Below, in pieces: positions 1 through 15,030 of a DNA stretch of 64,000 bases (positions within the stretch are counted from its first letter, which is position 1; each line of letters begins with the position of its first letter). A program made the translations under genes and the position numbers. The DNA is from Vespa crabro (lineage: Eukaryota > Arthropoda > Insecta > Hymenoptera > Vespidae): positions 5,782,501 through 5,846,500 of the forward strand of contig NW_025813595.1 of NCBI RefSeq assembly GCF_910589235.1, read 5' to 3'. The notes beneath the pieces were generated by a model that made no database searches, was not told the origin of the DNA, and saw only the letters and a program-made list of their open reading frames with translations.

Positions 1-3000
1 ATACCGATATTAACGACAATAATAATATCACAATAAACGATAATAGTAATAAATATAATAACGATAGTAAAGATAATAACAACAATAATTATAATAATAA
101 TAAAGATAATAACGTTATTAACGATAATGACTTTAATAACGATAATAACGGTATTTTTGATAACAATAACGATAATAACGATAGTAACGGCAATGACAAT
201 AATATTAATAAAATTAATAAGGATAATTACGTTAATAACGATAATAGTAATTAATAATATTATGGACAGTAACGAAGATAATATTAATAATAATAACGAT
301 AATGACAATAATAACGATAAAATAATATTAATAACAACGATAATAACGATGACAACGGTAATATATATAATAATAATATTGTAGATAATAACGATAATAA
401 CGATAATAGCGATAGTAATAATAATAATCGCCTCAATAAAAATAGCGATAAATGCGACAATAACTATAATAACGAAATCAATAATAAAGATATTAACGAT
501 AATAATAAAAACGTTAATAATGATAATAATAATAAAAATAATAACGATAATAAGGATAATTACGATTATAATAATAATAATAACAATATAAACATTATTA
601 ATAATAATAATAGTAATAAAAATAATAACGAAAAGTACGATAAAATATTAACGATAATACCGAAAATAACGGTAATAATAATAATAAAAATAACGATAAA
701 ACGATAATAACCATAATAATAGTAGTTATAACAGCAATAATAACAATAATAACATTATTATATATAATTATAATAACACTATTAACGATAATAACGATAA
801 TATTAATAATAATAAAAACAATAATAGCGATAATAAAGATAATAAATGCAATAATAATAATAATAATTCCGACAATAGTAATGTAAATAATAACGAGGAT
901 AACGATAATAACGATATAAATAATAGCGATAATAACGATAATATCGATAATAAATATAACAATATTAACGTTAATAACGATTATTACGATAATAACGATA
1001 ACAGTAAGAGTAATAATAATATCGATAATATGGTTAATTAAGAAAATAACGGTAATAACGATAATAACTATAATAACTACAATAATAATAATAACAATAA
1101 TGATAATAACGATATTATCAATAATAACAATAATAACGATAATAACGATAATAAGAATAATAACGATAATAATTATAATAATTATACCAATAATAAAAAC
1201 AATAAAAATAATAACGTAATAACGATAATAATAATAAGAATTATGAAGATAATATCGGTAATAACGATAATAACGATAATAATTATAATATTGACAATAA
1301 TAACAATAATAACTATAATAACGATAATAACCGTAATAATGATAATAATGATAATGGCAATAATAATAATAATAATAATAATAATAACGAAAATAACGAT
1401 AATAACGATGATAATAATAATAACATTAAAAATATTGATAATAACAAAAGTAACGATAATAACGATTATGATGAATTAATGATAATAATAATAACAATAA
1501 TATCTATAATAACGGTAATAACGAAATTAATAGTAGGAAAATTAAAGGTAATAACTATAAGGTAATACGGATAATAACATTAAAGATAATGTCGATAAAA
1601 AAGACATAATGATAATAACGATAATAAAAACAATAATAATAAGAAGAATAACGATAATAATCATAATAACAATAATAATAATTATATCGAAAATAGCTAC
1701 AATAATAATAATAATAATAACAACGATAATAGGGTGATAACGATAACATCGGTAATAATAATAATAATTATATCGATAATAACGATAATAACGATAATAA
1801 CGATAATAATAAAAACCATAATAATAATAATAAAATAATAATAATCAAATTAATATCGTTAATATGGTTAATTACGAAGATAACTGTAATAAAAACAATA
1901 TCGGCAAATTTGATAATTAACGATAAATGTGATAATAACGAAATTAACACTAATAACGATAATATTGAAAATAATAATAACGATAATGACAACAAAAGTA
2001 ATAATAATATTAATGACAATAACTATAATAACGATAATAGTAACTATATTAATGACGATAATAACGATAATAACGGATAATAATATTTACAATAATAAAA
2101 ATGTAATAATAAAGATAATAACGATGATAACGATATTGACGATAATAATAATAATATTAACAACGACATTAAGTATAATAACGATAAAATCGAGAATAAT
2201 AATAAAAATAATATTGATATTAACGATAAAAACGATAATAAAATTAATTATAATTTCGATAATAGCAATAATAACGATAATAACAATATTAATAGTAAAA
2301 AAAAATAAAGATAGTATCGATAATAAGGATAATAATAATAATGTTAATAACGTTAAAAATGACAGTAACAAAAATAATAATAACAATATTAACGATATTA
2401 TCGATAATAATAGTAATAATTATGACAATAACAACGACAATAACGATAAAAAAATAATAATAATAACGAAAATAAGGATAATAACGATGTCAACGATAAT
2501 AATAATAACAATAATAAGGATAATTACAATAATAATAATGAAGAAAACAAGGATAATAACGATTACAAAGATAATATAAATAACAATAATAAAGATAATA
2601 ACGATAATAACGATTATACGTATTACAACAATAACGATAATAACGATAATAGAAATAATAATAGGAACGATACTGGAGATAAAACGATAAAAATGTTAAT
2701 AACTATAATAACTATAATAGTTATTAATATAATAACAATAATAACTATAATAATATTAACAATATTAACGTTAATGATGATAATAAAAATAATAACTATA
2801 ATAACGGTAATAACAATGAAATTAATAGTAATAATAGAGATATTAATGTCAGTAACGCTAATAACGATAATCATAATAACAATAATAAAGATAAATACAA
2901 TAAAAACTACAATAATAATAATAAAATTAAAGTAAATAGAGATAATTACTATTTCAAAGATAATAATAATAACAATAATAACGAAAAAAACGATATTAAC

Positions 3001-6000
3001 GATAATAACAATAATAATAATGACAACAACGATACTAATAATATTAATAAAAACAATAATAACGATAATAACAATAATATTATGAAGAATAATAACGATA
3101 ATAATGATAATATCGAAAATAATAATAGCAATCATAACGATTTTAACGTTAATAACGATAATAATAATAACGTTAATAACGTTAATAACATTATCAACGA
3201 TAATAATATTAATGAAGATAATAAAGATAATAACTATAATATTTATTATAACGATAATAATAATGACGATAATAACGTTGATAACGTAAATATCGATAAT
3301 AATAATAGTAATAATAAAAATAATAACGATAAAAAAGATAATATCGATAATAATATTAACGATAATATCGACATTATTAATAATAATAACAACGATAATT
3401 ACGATTATAACCATAATAAAATTAATAATAATAAATACTTATATAATAATAGATAAAATAGATAATATAATAATATATAATATAATAATATAATAATAGA
3501 TAATAACAATATTAACGATAATATCGATAATAACGATAATATAAGAATAATAGTAATAGCAATAATAACGATAATAACGATAATAACGATAATCATTCTA
3601 AGAAAAATAAATGCAACATTGGTACTATCGTTAAAAACAATAATACTAATAACACTAATAACGTTATTAACGATTATAATGATAACAACGTTAAGAATAT
3701 TAAAAATAATAACAATAAAAACAATAATAACGATAATAAAGATAATAATAGAAATAATAATAACATTATTAGGCATAATATCTATAGTAACGATAAAGAC
3801 GGTAAAAATGGTAGAAATAATAACAGTAATAACAATAATTAGGATAAAAACGATATTAACGATAAGAATAATAACGATAATAATGATAATATTGATAATA
3901 ATAATAACAATATTTACGATAATATCGATAATAGATATAATAATAATTACAATATTAACGATAATAACGATAATAAGAAAAAAAATAATATCGATAGTAG
4001 CAATAATAATTATAATGATGATTATATTAGTAATAATAATAACGATTGTAACGATAATAACGATAATAACGATAATAATTATGAAATTAGTAATGGCAAT
4101 TACGTTAAGAACTAAAATAATAACAGCAATAATAACTATAAAAACGATAATAATGATAATAAAAGTATTAACAATTAGAACAATAATAACGATAATATCG
4201 ATAATAACATTAACAATAATAATAATAACGAAAGTAAAGATAATAACGATGACAACGATAATAATAATAACATCAATAATAATGATAATAATGATAAAAA
4301 TAATAATAGTCATAACAATAATAACGCTAATAACGCTATTTATGATATAAATAATAATGATAATGACGAAGAAAATAATATTAATAATAACGATAATAAC
4401 ATTAATAATAATAACAACGTAAATAACGATAATAGCATTAATAATAATAAAGATATTAACGGTAATAACAATTATAATAATAATAATAATAATAATATTA
4501 ATAACAATAACAACGTTTATAATGATAATAACAATAATAATAACAACATTAATAAAAATAATAACGATAAATCGATATTAACGATAATAATCTTAGTAAT
4601 TATAACAATATTATTAATAATAACGATAATAACGATAATAATATTAACAATAATATCGATAACTACTATCATACCGATAATTATAATAATAATGATATCG
4701 ATAATAAGGATAATTACGAAAAAAAGTGTAATAACGATAAAAATGATAATAACGGTAATATAGATAATAACGATAATAACCATTATAAAAATAAAAATTT
4801 TAATAACAATAAAAACGATAATCACGATAATAGCAATAATAATAATTCGATAATGGCGATAATAGCTATAATAATAATAACGAGAATTACGATAATGATT
4901 ATAGTAATAATATCGATAGAAACAATTATAACGATAATAACGATAATGACGATAATAGTAATAAAATTAATAACGTTACTTACGATAATAACGAAAATAA
5001 TTATTGCATTAATAAAGATAAATACGATAATAAAAATAATAATAATAACGATATTAACGATAAAAGCAATAATAATAATTATGATAATAACGTTAATAAC
5101 GACAATAGTAATATTAATAATAACGATAATAACAATTATAAAGATAATAAAAATATAGAGAATAAAGTCAACAACGATACTAACGGCAATAACGATGATA
5201 ACAATAAATTTATAACGAAAATAACGATAAAAACGATTATAACGATAATAAGAATATTTAAAATATTAACGATACTAACGATAATATTGATAATAATGAT
5301 AATAATAACAATAATAATCATAACAGTAATAACGATAATAACGGGTATGATGATAATAATAATAGTAATAATAACGTTAATAAGGATAATAACGATAAAA
5401 TCGACAATAATAAATACAATAATGACGATAATAATTATAATAATCAAAATAATAATAATGATATCAACGATAATGAAGATAGAATCGATTATAATATTAA
5501 TCATAATAACGAAAATAACCATAATATTGATAACATCGATAATAACGATAATAACAATAAAAATACTATAAAAAATGAAGATAATAACGATATTAACGTA
5601 AATAACGAAATTAATAATAATAATAATAACGATAATAACCATTATAATAATAGTGACAATAATAACAATAATAAAGATTATAATAATAACGATAATAACG
5701 ATAATAGTATAATAATATTAACGATAATAACGATAATACCGATAATAATAATAAAAATAATAGAGATAACAACGATATTAACCTTATTATCGATAATAAT
5801 ATTAACAATAACAACGATAATGACGATAATAATGATAATAACGATACTAACGATAATAACGATAATAATAATAACGATAATAATGATAATAATTATAATA
5901 TTAATATCGATAATAAAATACTGACGATAATGGTGATAATAATAGTTATTACAATAACGCTTATAATGATACCTACAAAAATAACGATAATAATAAGAAA

Positions 6001-6607
6001 ATTAATAACTATAATTAAGTTAATAACGAAAATAATAGTAGCAATAAAAAAGATAATAACAATATTATTAATAATAATAGTAATAACAATAAAAACTATA
6101 ATAGCGATAATAAAGATATTAATAATAACGATAAAAACGATAATAGTAACAATAATAACATCGATAGTAACAATATAAACGATAATAACGATAATATTAA
6201 TAACGTTGATAACGATAATAGCAATAATAATAATAAATATAATAACGATATAAACGATATTTGCGATAATAACAATAATAATAATAAAGAAAACAACGAT
6301 TTATCTTTAATAACGATATTAATAAAAACGATAATAATGATAGTAATGATGTTAACGATAATAATAATAAGGATAATGATAATAATGATTATGATAATAA
6401 CGATAATAGTAATAATAATATCGCTAGTAATAATAATTTCGATATTAACGATAATAGGATAATAATAATAACGATAATGAGGATGATAATAATAATAATA
6501 ATTACATCGATTATAACGATATTAATGATAATAACATTAATAATTATAACAACGATAATAATTATAATAATAATAACAATAATAACAATAATAAATATAA
6601 TAACGAA

Positions 6608-6638
<31 letters not shown>

Positions 6639-9600
6639 TCGTTAATAACGATAATAACGATAATAATAATAGTAATAACAATAGTAACGAAAATAACGAT
6701 AATAACATTAATAATAATAATAATAACCAAAGTAAGTATAATAAGGGTGACAACTATAATATTAATAACAATAATAGCGATAATAATAATAACGATAATA
6801 ACGATAATAATAATACTAATAATAACAATAATAACGATATCATTGGAGATAACGATAATAACGTTAATAATAATAATCATATTAAAACATAATAACGATA
6901 ACAACGGTACTAACGATAATAAAAGTAACAATAGTAATGATAATAAAGATAACATCGAATATATTAATAACAATGAAAACGCTATTAGCGATATTAATAA
7001 TAAAAATAATGACAATAATGACATAAATGATGATCATAACATAAACAATTATGACGATTGTAACGATAATAACAATAATAATATTAATTGTAATATCATA
7101 AATGAAAGTAATAACGATAATAACGTTTTTGACGACAATAATAATAACCAGAATAACGTTAAATAAGATGATATAAATAATAATAATACCGATAATATCG
7201 AGAATAATGATACTAACGATAATAATAATAATAGTATTTCGATAATAACGATAATTGCGATAAAAGTAATATTAATTATAAGGATAAAATCGATTATAAC
7301 GATAATATTAATAATAATAATAACCATAATAACGATAATAACGATAATAATAAAAACATTAATAACGATAATAACTATAATAACGATAATATTAATACTA
7401 ATTATATCAATTATAATAATAACAACGATAAAAAATATAATAACATTAATGTTGATAATAACGAAAATAATAATAATAATAATAACAATTATTAGGATAT
7501 TAACAAAAAGAACGATAATAACTATAATGACGACATAAATATAGTATTAAAAAATATAATAACGAAAATATCGACAATAATAATAACGATAATGAGGTCA
7601 AAAGTAATAATAATAATTACGATAATAACGATAATAACGATAATAACCATGATAATAATAACAATAATATCGATAATAGCGATAATAACGATAATAACAA
7701 TTTTAATAGTTATAAAAATAAAGATAATAGCGATAATATGGGTAATAATAATAATGATGATAACGATGAATCGACAATAACGATAATAACAATAACAATT
7801 AAAACGATAATAACGTAAATAACGATAATAACGATAATAAGGATAATAACGTTAACATCGATAATAATAATAACAATGATATCGATAATAAGGATAATTA
7901 AAAAAATAACGGTAATAACGATAATAAAGGTAATAACGACAATAATATTAATAATAATAACGATAATAACGATAATAACGATAATAACGATATTAACGTT
8001 AAGGATTATAACAATAATAAAGATATTAACTATTTTAACGATAACAATAATAATAATAATAACGATAATAGCGATAATAGCGATATTAAGGATAATAATA
8101 ATAAAAATAAAGAATTTATAGATAATAAGGTTGATAGTAAAAATAGTAATAAAATTAATAACGATAATAAGGAAAATAGCGGTAATATTTATAAGAATAA
8201 TTCCGATAAGAACTATAATAACGATAAGATTCATCATAAAAATATCGGCAAGACGGATATTAATGATGAGAATGATAATAATGAAAACAATAATAACAAT
8301 AATAACGATAATAACGATAGTAATAAAAATTTTAAGAATGATTATAGCGAAAGAAAAGATAATAACGACAATAATAACAATAATAATAACGATAATAACT
8401 ATCATATCGATAATAATAAAAGTAAAAATAACAATAATAACAATGTTAAAGACAATAACGTTAATACTGATAATATTAATAATAATAATAAAACAATAAT
8501 AATCATCAACATAATAACGATATAAAGGTTATGTTGAGAATAATAATAATAATAATAACAATAATAAGGATAATATCGTTAATACCGTTAATAGTAATAA
8601 CTACAAATTCGATAATAATGAAATTAATGAAAATAACTATAATAAATATAATAAATATAACTATATAAACGATAATAATAATAACAATTATAACGAAAAT
8701 AATGATATTAACTATAATAATAATTATAATAATCATTACAATAACAATGATAATAGAGATAATATCGATAATAATAATCACGATTTAACGATAACAACGA
8801 TAATAGCAATAATAATAATAAAAATATCAATAATATGGATAATAACGTTAGGAACCATATTAATTATCATAACAATAACGATAATAACGATTATAACGAT
8901 AATAATAATATTAATAAAAACGATAAAAGCGATAAAAATAATCATAATAATAATGAAAATAAGCATAATAACGATAACAACGAATATAATAATAACATTA
9001 ATAGCGATAATAAAGATATTAACGATAATAATAATAATAATAATATAGATAAAAACGATAATAACGATAATAACGACAATATCGATAATAATAATAACAA
9101 TAGTAACGAAAGTAACATTAATAATAATAATAGTAATAACAATAAAAACGATAATAACGATAATAACGACAATAATTCTAATGATATTTACGATAAAAGT
9201 AATAATTATAATAACGATAAGAACGACAATAACGATAATAATAATAATAATAACAATAACGAAAATTAGGATAATAACGATAATAATAATAATAATAGTA
9301 ACGAAAATAAGGATAATAACGATAACAACGAAAATAATAATAACAATAATAGCGAAAATAACGATCACAACGATAATAACGATAATAATAATAATAATAA
9401 TAATAACGATAAAAACGATAAAAACGATAATATCGAAAATAACGATGATAACGATATTAACGGTAATAATAATAATAAGAGTAACGATGATAACGATAAT
9501 ATCGATAATAATAAAAATAATAATAATAATTATGATCCTAACGATAATAAAGATAATAACGATAATAATAACAATAGCAAATGTTAATAGTAATAATAAT

Positions 9601-12600
9601 AATAGTGATATAAAGATAATTACGTTAATAATGATAACAATAATAAAGATAATACCGATATTGACATTAATAACAATAATAATAACAGCAACAATGACGA
9701 AAATTAAGATAATAAAAATTATAATAATAACGATACTAAGAATAAGAACGATATCACCAATAATATTAATAACATTAATAAAGATATTATCGATTATATT
9801 AATAAAAATATTAACGATTATAAAGATAGTTATAATAATAGTATTAACAATAATAACGATAATAACAATATTAACGATAATAATGATAATAATATTAGTA
9901 ATATTAAGAATAATAACAATAATAACGATAATAACGATAATAAGGATAATAAAAATAACGAAAGTTACGATTATAACGATAGAATAAATATTAATAATAC
10001 CTATAATAAGGATAATAACGATATCGTTGATAATAATAATAACAATAATAATGATAATATCAATATTAATATTATCAATATTAACGATAATAAAGATAAT
10101 TTTAATAATAATAATAACGATAATAACGGTTATAACGATAAATATAATAACGATAATATTGTTGTTAACGATAATAACGATAATAACGTTAATATCGATA
10201 ATAATAATAACAATATTTACGAAAATATCGATAATAATAATAATTACAAAAATAACGACAAACAAGATAGTAACAATAATACTAACAATAATAATAATGG
10301 TAGTAAAAAAATAATGATAATTATAATAACGATAATTACGATAATAAAGAAATTAACGATAATAATAATGATGATAATGACGAGAATATTAATAATAATA
10401 ATATCGAAAGTAACAATAATAACGATAATTAGGACAATAGTAATAATAATAATAACGATTATAACGATATTATCGATTATAATAAGATTAATAATAACGA
10501 TAATACAAATAATAACGATATTAATAATAAGAACAACAAAGATTATAGCGATAATATTGATGATAACGATAATAAAAAAATAATAATATTAATGAAAAGA
10601 ATAACGATGATACCGATATTGACGGTAATAATAATAATAAATATAAATATAATATGGTTAATAAGGATAGTAATAATAATAATAATAACAATAATAATAA
10701 TGACTATAATAATGAAAACAAAAATAACGAAAAGGAGAAAAATAACGATAATAATTATAACCATAATATCGATAACAACGATAATAATGGTAACAATAAT
10801 AATAATAACGATAATAAGGATAATAAAGATAAGAATGATTATAATAATAACAATAATAACAATAATAACAATAATAACGATAATAATAATAGTAATAACA
10901 ACGATAATTACGATAATAACGTTAAAAGCGGTAATAATAATATTAATATTAATATAAACGACCATCACGATTCTTACGATAATAATAGTAGTAATAAAAG
11001 CACTAATGACAATTATAACGATAATAATGATAATAATGATAATAAAAACAATAATATCAACAAAAATAAAGGTAATTACTTAATTAATAATAACGGTAAG
11101 AAAGTTAATAACAAAAAAACGGTAATAAGGCCTTAATAATAACAATAATTACTTTAAAATTGATAGTAACGATAATAAATATAATAATAAAAGTAATAAT
11201 AATAATAACAATAATAGCGACAACAACAATAATAGCAATAATACTGATAATAAAGATAAAAATAAAAATAATAATAATAATAACAATAATAACGCTAATA
11301 ATGATAATAATAATAATAATAATAATATCAATAATAACGATAGTAACGATGATAACAATAATAGTAATAATAATAACGATAGTAATGATAATAACGAAAA
11401 TAATAGTTGTCATAAAAACACTAAACAAAATAATAAGGATAATAACGAAATTAATAATAATAATTTTAACAATAATAACGATAATTTCTACAACAGCGAT
11501 ATTACTAACAATAATAACGATAATATTGATAATAGTAATAACGAGAATAACGATAATTATGATAATAACGTTAACAGCGATAATAACGATAATAATAATA
11601 AAGCTAGTAATAATAATAACGTTAAAAACGGTAATCATGATTATAACGATAATAATAATAATAATAACAAGAATTAATGTAATAACAGAAAAAACGATAA
11701 AACGACAATAGTAATAACAATTATAATGATAATAATAACAAGAACAATAGCGATAATAGCGATAATATCTATAATAATATTTTTAACAATAATAACGATA
11801 ATGAGGATAGTCACGATAATAACGATAATAAAGACGATAATATAGATAGTAACGATATTATTGATTATAAGGAAAATAATTATAAAAATAATAGCAATAA
11901 TATCCGCAATATCGGTACTAATAATTACAATTTCAACGATAAAAACAATAATAATATCAATAAAAACGAAAGAGACGATAATAACGATAATAACGAAAAT
12001 AATATCGATAATAACGATAATAATAATAATAATAATATTGATAATAACAATAATAGCGAAAATAATGATAATAATTACAATAATAATAACCATAGTAACG
12101 ATAATAATAAAAACAATACGAACGATAATAATGATAAATCGATAATATCGATATTAATAATTACAATAATAACAACAATAACGATAATAATAAAATAAGG
12201 AAAACAATAATAAGGATAATAACGGAAATAAAGGTAATAATAATAAATATAGTAACGATAACAATGATAATAACGATATTAACTATTATAACAATAAAAA
12301 TAATAAGGATAATACAGAAAATAATGATAATAATAATAAATATAACAACTATAACAATGATAATACCGATAACAACAATAATTATAACAATCTTAACAAC
12401 AATAACAACGATAATAACAAAAACAATGAGAACAACAATAAATATAATAACGATAATAGCGATAAAAATTATGTTAATAATAACGATAATAACGTTAAAA
12501 AAAATAAAATTAATAACAATTATAATTGCAATTATAACGATAATAACAAAAACATAGTAATGATAATATAAATAATAATAATGACGAGAATAATGGTAAT

Positions 12601-13433
12601 AACGATAAGAAAAATAATAATAAAATAACAACGAAATTAAGTATAATAACGATAATAATAATAACGATAATAACGATAAGAACGATAATAACAATATTAA
12701 TGATATTGAGAACAAAGATAATAACAATAATAACGACAATAACGATGATAGCGATAACAATAATAACAATAATAACGATAATAACAAAAATAATGATAAT
12801 ACTGATAATAACAATAATAATGATAAAGATAACAACGTAATAGTAATAATAATCATTACGATTATAAAGATAATATTGTTAATAATAATAACGATAATAA
12901 TTTTAATAAAAATATCATTAATAAAGCTCTAATAATGATACAAACGATAATAATAGTACTAATAATAACAATAATATTAATCATAACGGTATAAAATATA
13001 ATAACATTAATAATGATAATAACGATATATTCGAAAATAGAGATAATAATAATAACAATGATAACTATAATAACGAAAATAAAGATAATAATAATAACGA
13101 TAATATCGATAATAAAAATAATAATAATGACGATAATAACAATAATAGTAGTAACAATAAAATCGATAATAACTATAATAATTATAATAAATAACATAAT
13201 AACAGCAAAAATTACTATAATAACGGTAATAACAGTAATAATAACAATTATGACGAAAATAACGATAATATTGATAATGATAATAATAATAATAACGATA
13301 ATAACGATAATAAAACATAATTATATTTAAAATTATAACAATAGTAAAAATAGAAATAATAACGATGGTAACGATAATGACGATACTTATAATAATATTA
13401 ATAACTACATTAAGGATAATAACGATAATAATG

Positions 13434-13467
<34 letters not shown>

Positions 13468-13849
13468 TAACAATAATAATAACAACAATATTATCGATGA
13501 TAACGTTAAGGACGATAACAATAATAACGATAATTAGGGTAAATATAATAAAAATAATAACGATAATAACGATAATATCAAATATAATAATAATACTAAA
13601 ATCTATAATGGCGATAATAATAATAACAATAATAACAATAATTACTATAATAAAGACAATAACAATAATATTAAGTACGATAATAACGGCAATAAAGAGG
13701 ATAACGTTAATAACAATAATAACGATGATAATAATAACGATACTTATTATAATAATAATAAGAAAAATAACGATAATTGCGATAAATATAGTAATAATAG
13801 TAACAATATTATCTATAATATCTATAATAACGACAATGACGATATTAAA

Positions 13850-13911
<62 letters not shown>

Positions 13912-14742
13912 TAGTAATAACAATAATAACAATAATAATAATAACAATAATAATAATAATAATAATAATAGTAATAATAATAAAGATACTAACGAAAATT
14001 ACGATTATAACGATTATATCGTTAATAATAATATTATTACAATAATAATAATAATAACGATTATAAATGTAATAACAATAATAAAGAAAATAACGTTTAT
14101 AATAATAACATTAATAGCAATATTATCGATAATAACGTTAATAACGATAATAATAATAACAATAATAACGATAATAACTTTAATAAAAGTAATAATATTA
14201 TCAATAATATCGATAACTACGATAAGAATGATAATTATAATAATAATATATCTATAATAAGGATTATAGCGATAAGAACGATAATTATAATAAAAATAAT
14301 ATCAATAATAATGATAATAATGATAGTAATAATAAAAATAATACCGATAATAATGATAATATCGATAATAATAGTAGTATTAATAATAATAATAACAATA
14401 ATAACGATAATAACGATAATAACGATATTAACGATGACAAAAGTAACGATAATAACGATAATATCGATAATAATAATAACGATAATGACGACGATAGTAT
14501 TAATAATTATAACGATAATAACTATAATAACGATAATAATAATAATTATAATATGGTAAAAATAGATATTAAGGACAATAACGATAATAATAATAACAAT
14601 TATAACGTTAATATCGAAAATAATGCAAATAACAATAATATTGTTTTAACGTTGATAATAATTACGATAATAACGGTAATAGTAATAATAATAATAATGG
14701 TTATAAAGATAATATCGATAATAATAATAATAATAATAAAGA
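1..14742 (+). repeat. Satellite block 1, degenerate 9-bp AACGATAAT array
   Basis: The whole stretch is made of variants of the 9-bp unit AACGATAAT, seen in clear runs such as those near 7620-7650 and 14400-14440. Common one-step variants are AACAATAAT, AATGATAAT, AATAATAAT, AAGGATAAT, AAAGATAAT and AACGTTAAT. Triplet register is kept for hundreds of bases and then slips. The orientation is constant: the A-rich strand is always the + strand. Pure AAT tracts lie at about 6608-6637 and 13852-13908. I see no gene, RNA or unique sequence in it. Apparent open frames are repeat translations (NND, TII, IIV, LLS or YYR strings) and were not called as genes. It runs directly into the A-tail of element E1. 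Confidence 0.95.
13852..13908 (+). repeat. Pure (AAT)n microsatellite tract
   Basis: An almost uninterrupted AAT run of about 19 units inside the 9-bp satellite. It is longer than the surrounding degenerate units allow by chance and is probably a slippage expansion of the AAT triplet of the 9-mer. Confidence 0.85.
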
Positions 14743-14752
14743 TTTTTTTTTT
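14743..14752 (-). other. E1 poly(A) tail
   Basis: Ten T residues on the + strand lie between satellite (ending AAAGA) and the first element base (GATGGTCTGAG). On the element strand this is a short 3' A tail, as expected from target-primed reverse transcription. Confidence 0.85.
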
Positions 14753-15030
14753 GATGGTCTGAGAATGCTAAACTTTACGCACTGACCCAGGGACCCTAGA
14801 GGAACCCTTTTCCATTTGGGTCCCCCGTTAAAGTCCCTGGAGTGTCGGGCTCACCGTTGGAATAGGCATTAACGACTAAACTCATATCCATCCTAGTAGC
14901 ATGTTGAAAACATCCCGGCAAAGTCATGTGACATTACTTCGGGATGGCGACACTACATCAAGTCCCATTAATTGGACTCCCTCATTTCGGCACTACGTGG
15001 CAGGAACCAGGGGCAACGTTGGTGGCACAT
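14753..15030 (-). other. E1 3' UTR with inverted repeat
   Basis: Non-coding 3' region, about 278 bp from the inferred ORF2 stop (CTA on + at 15031-15033) to the A tail. It is roughly 90% alike by eye to the same region of E3 and less so to E2. An inverted repeat pairs CCAGGGAC (14787-14794) with GTCCCTGG (14833-14840) around a 38-nt loop. In R1-clade elements the 3' UTR RNA is often what the reverse transcriptase recognises, so a stem here is plausible as a retrotransposition signal; that role is inference. Confidence 0.75.

Noticed and set aside
8778..10265. Long minus-strand open frame of 495 codons (I, V, N, F rich)
   Set aside because: The reverse complement of AACGATAAT has no stop in any frame, so long open stretches are expected. 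The product is a repeat translation without any domain or codon structure.
1..14742. Possible CRISPR array because of regularly spaced short repeats
   Set aside because: There are no unique spacers between repeats; the units are contiguous 9-mers in a eukaryotic context.
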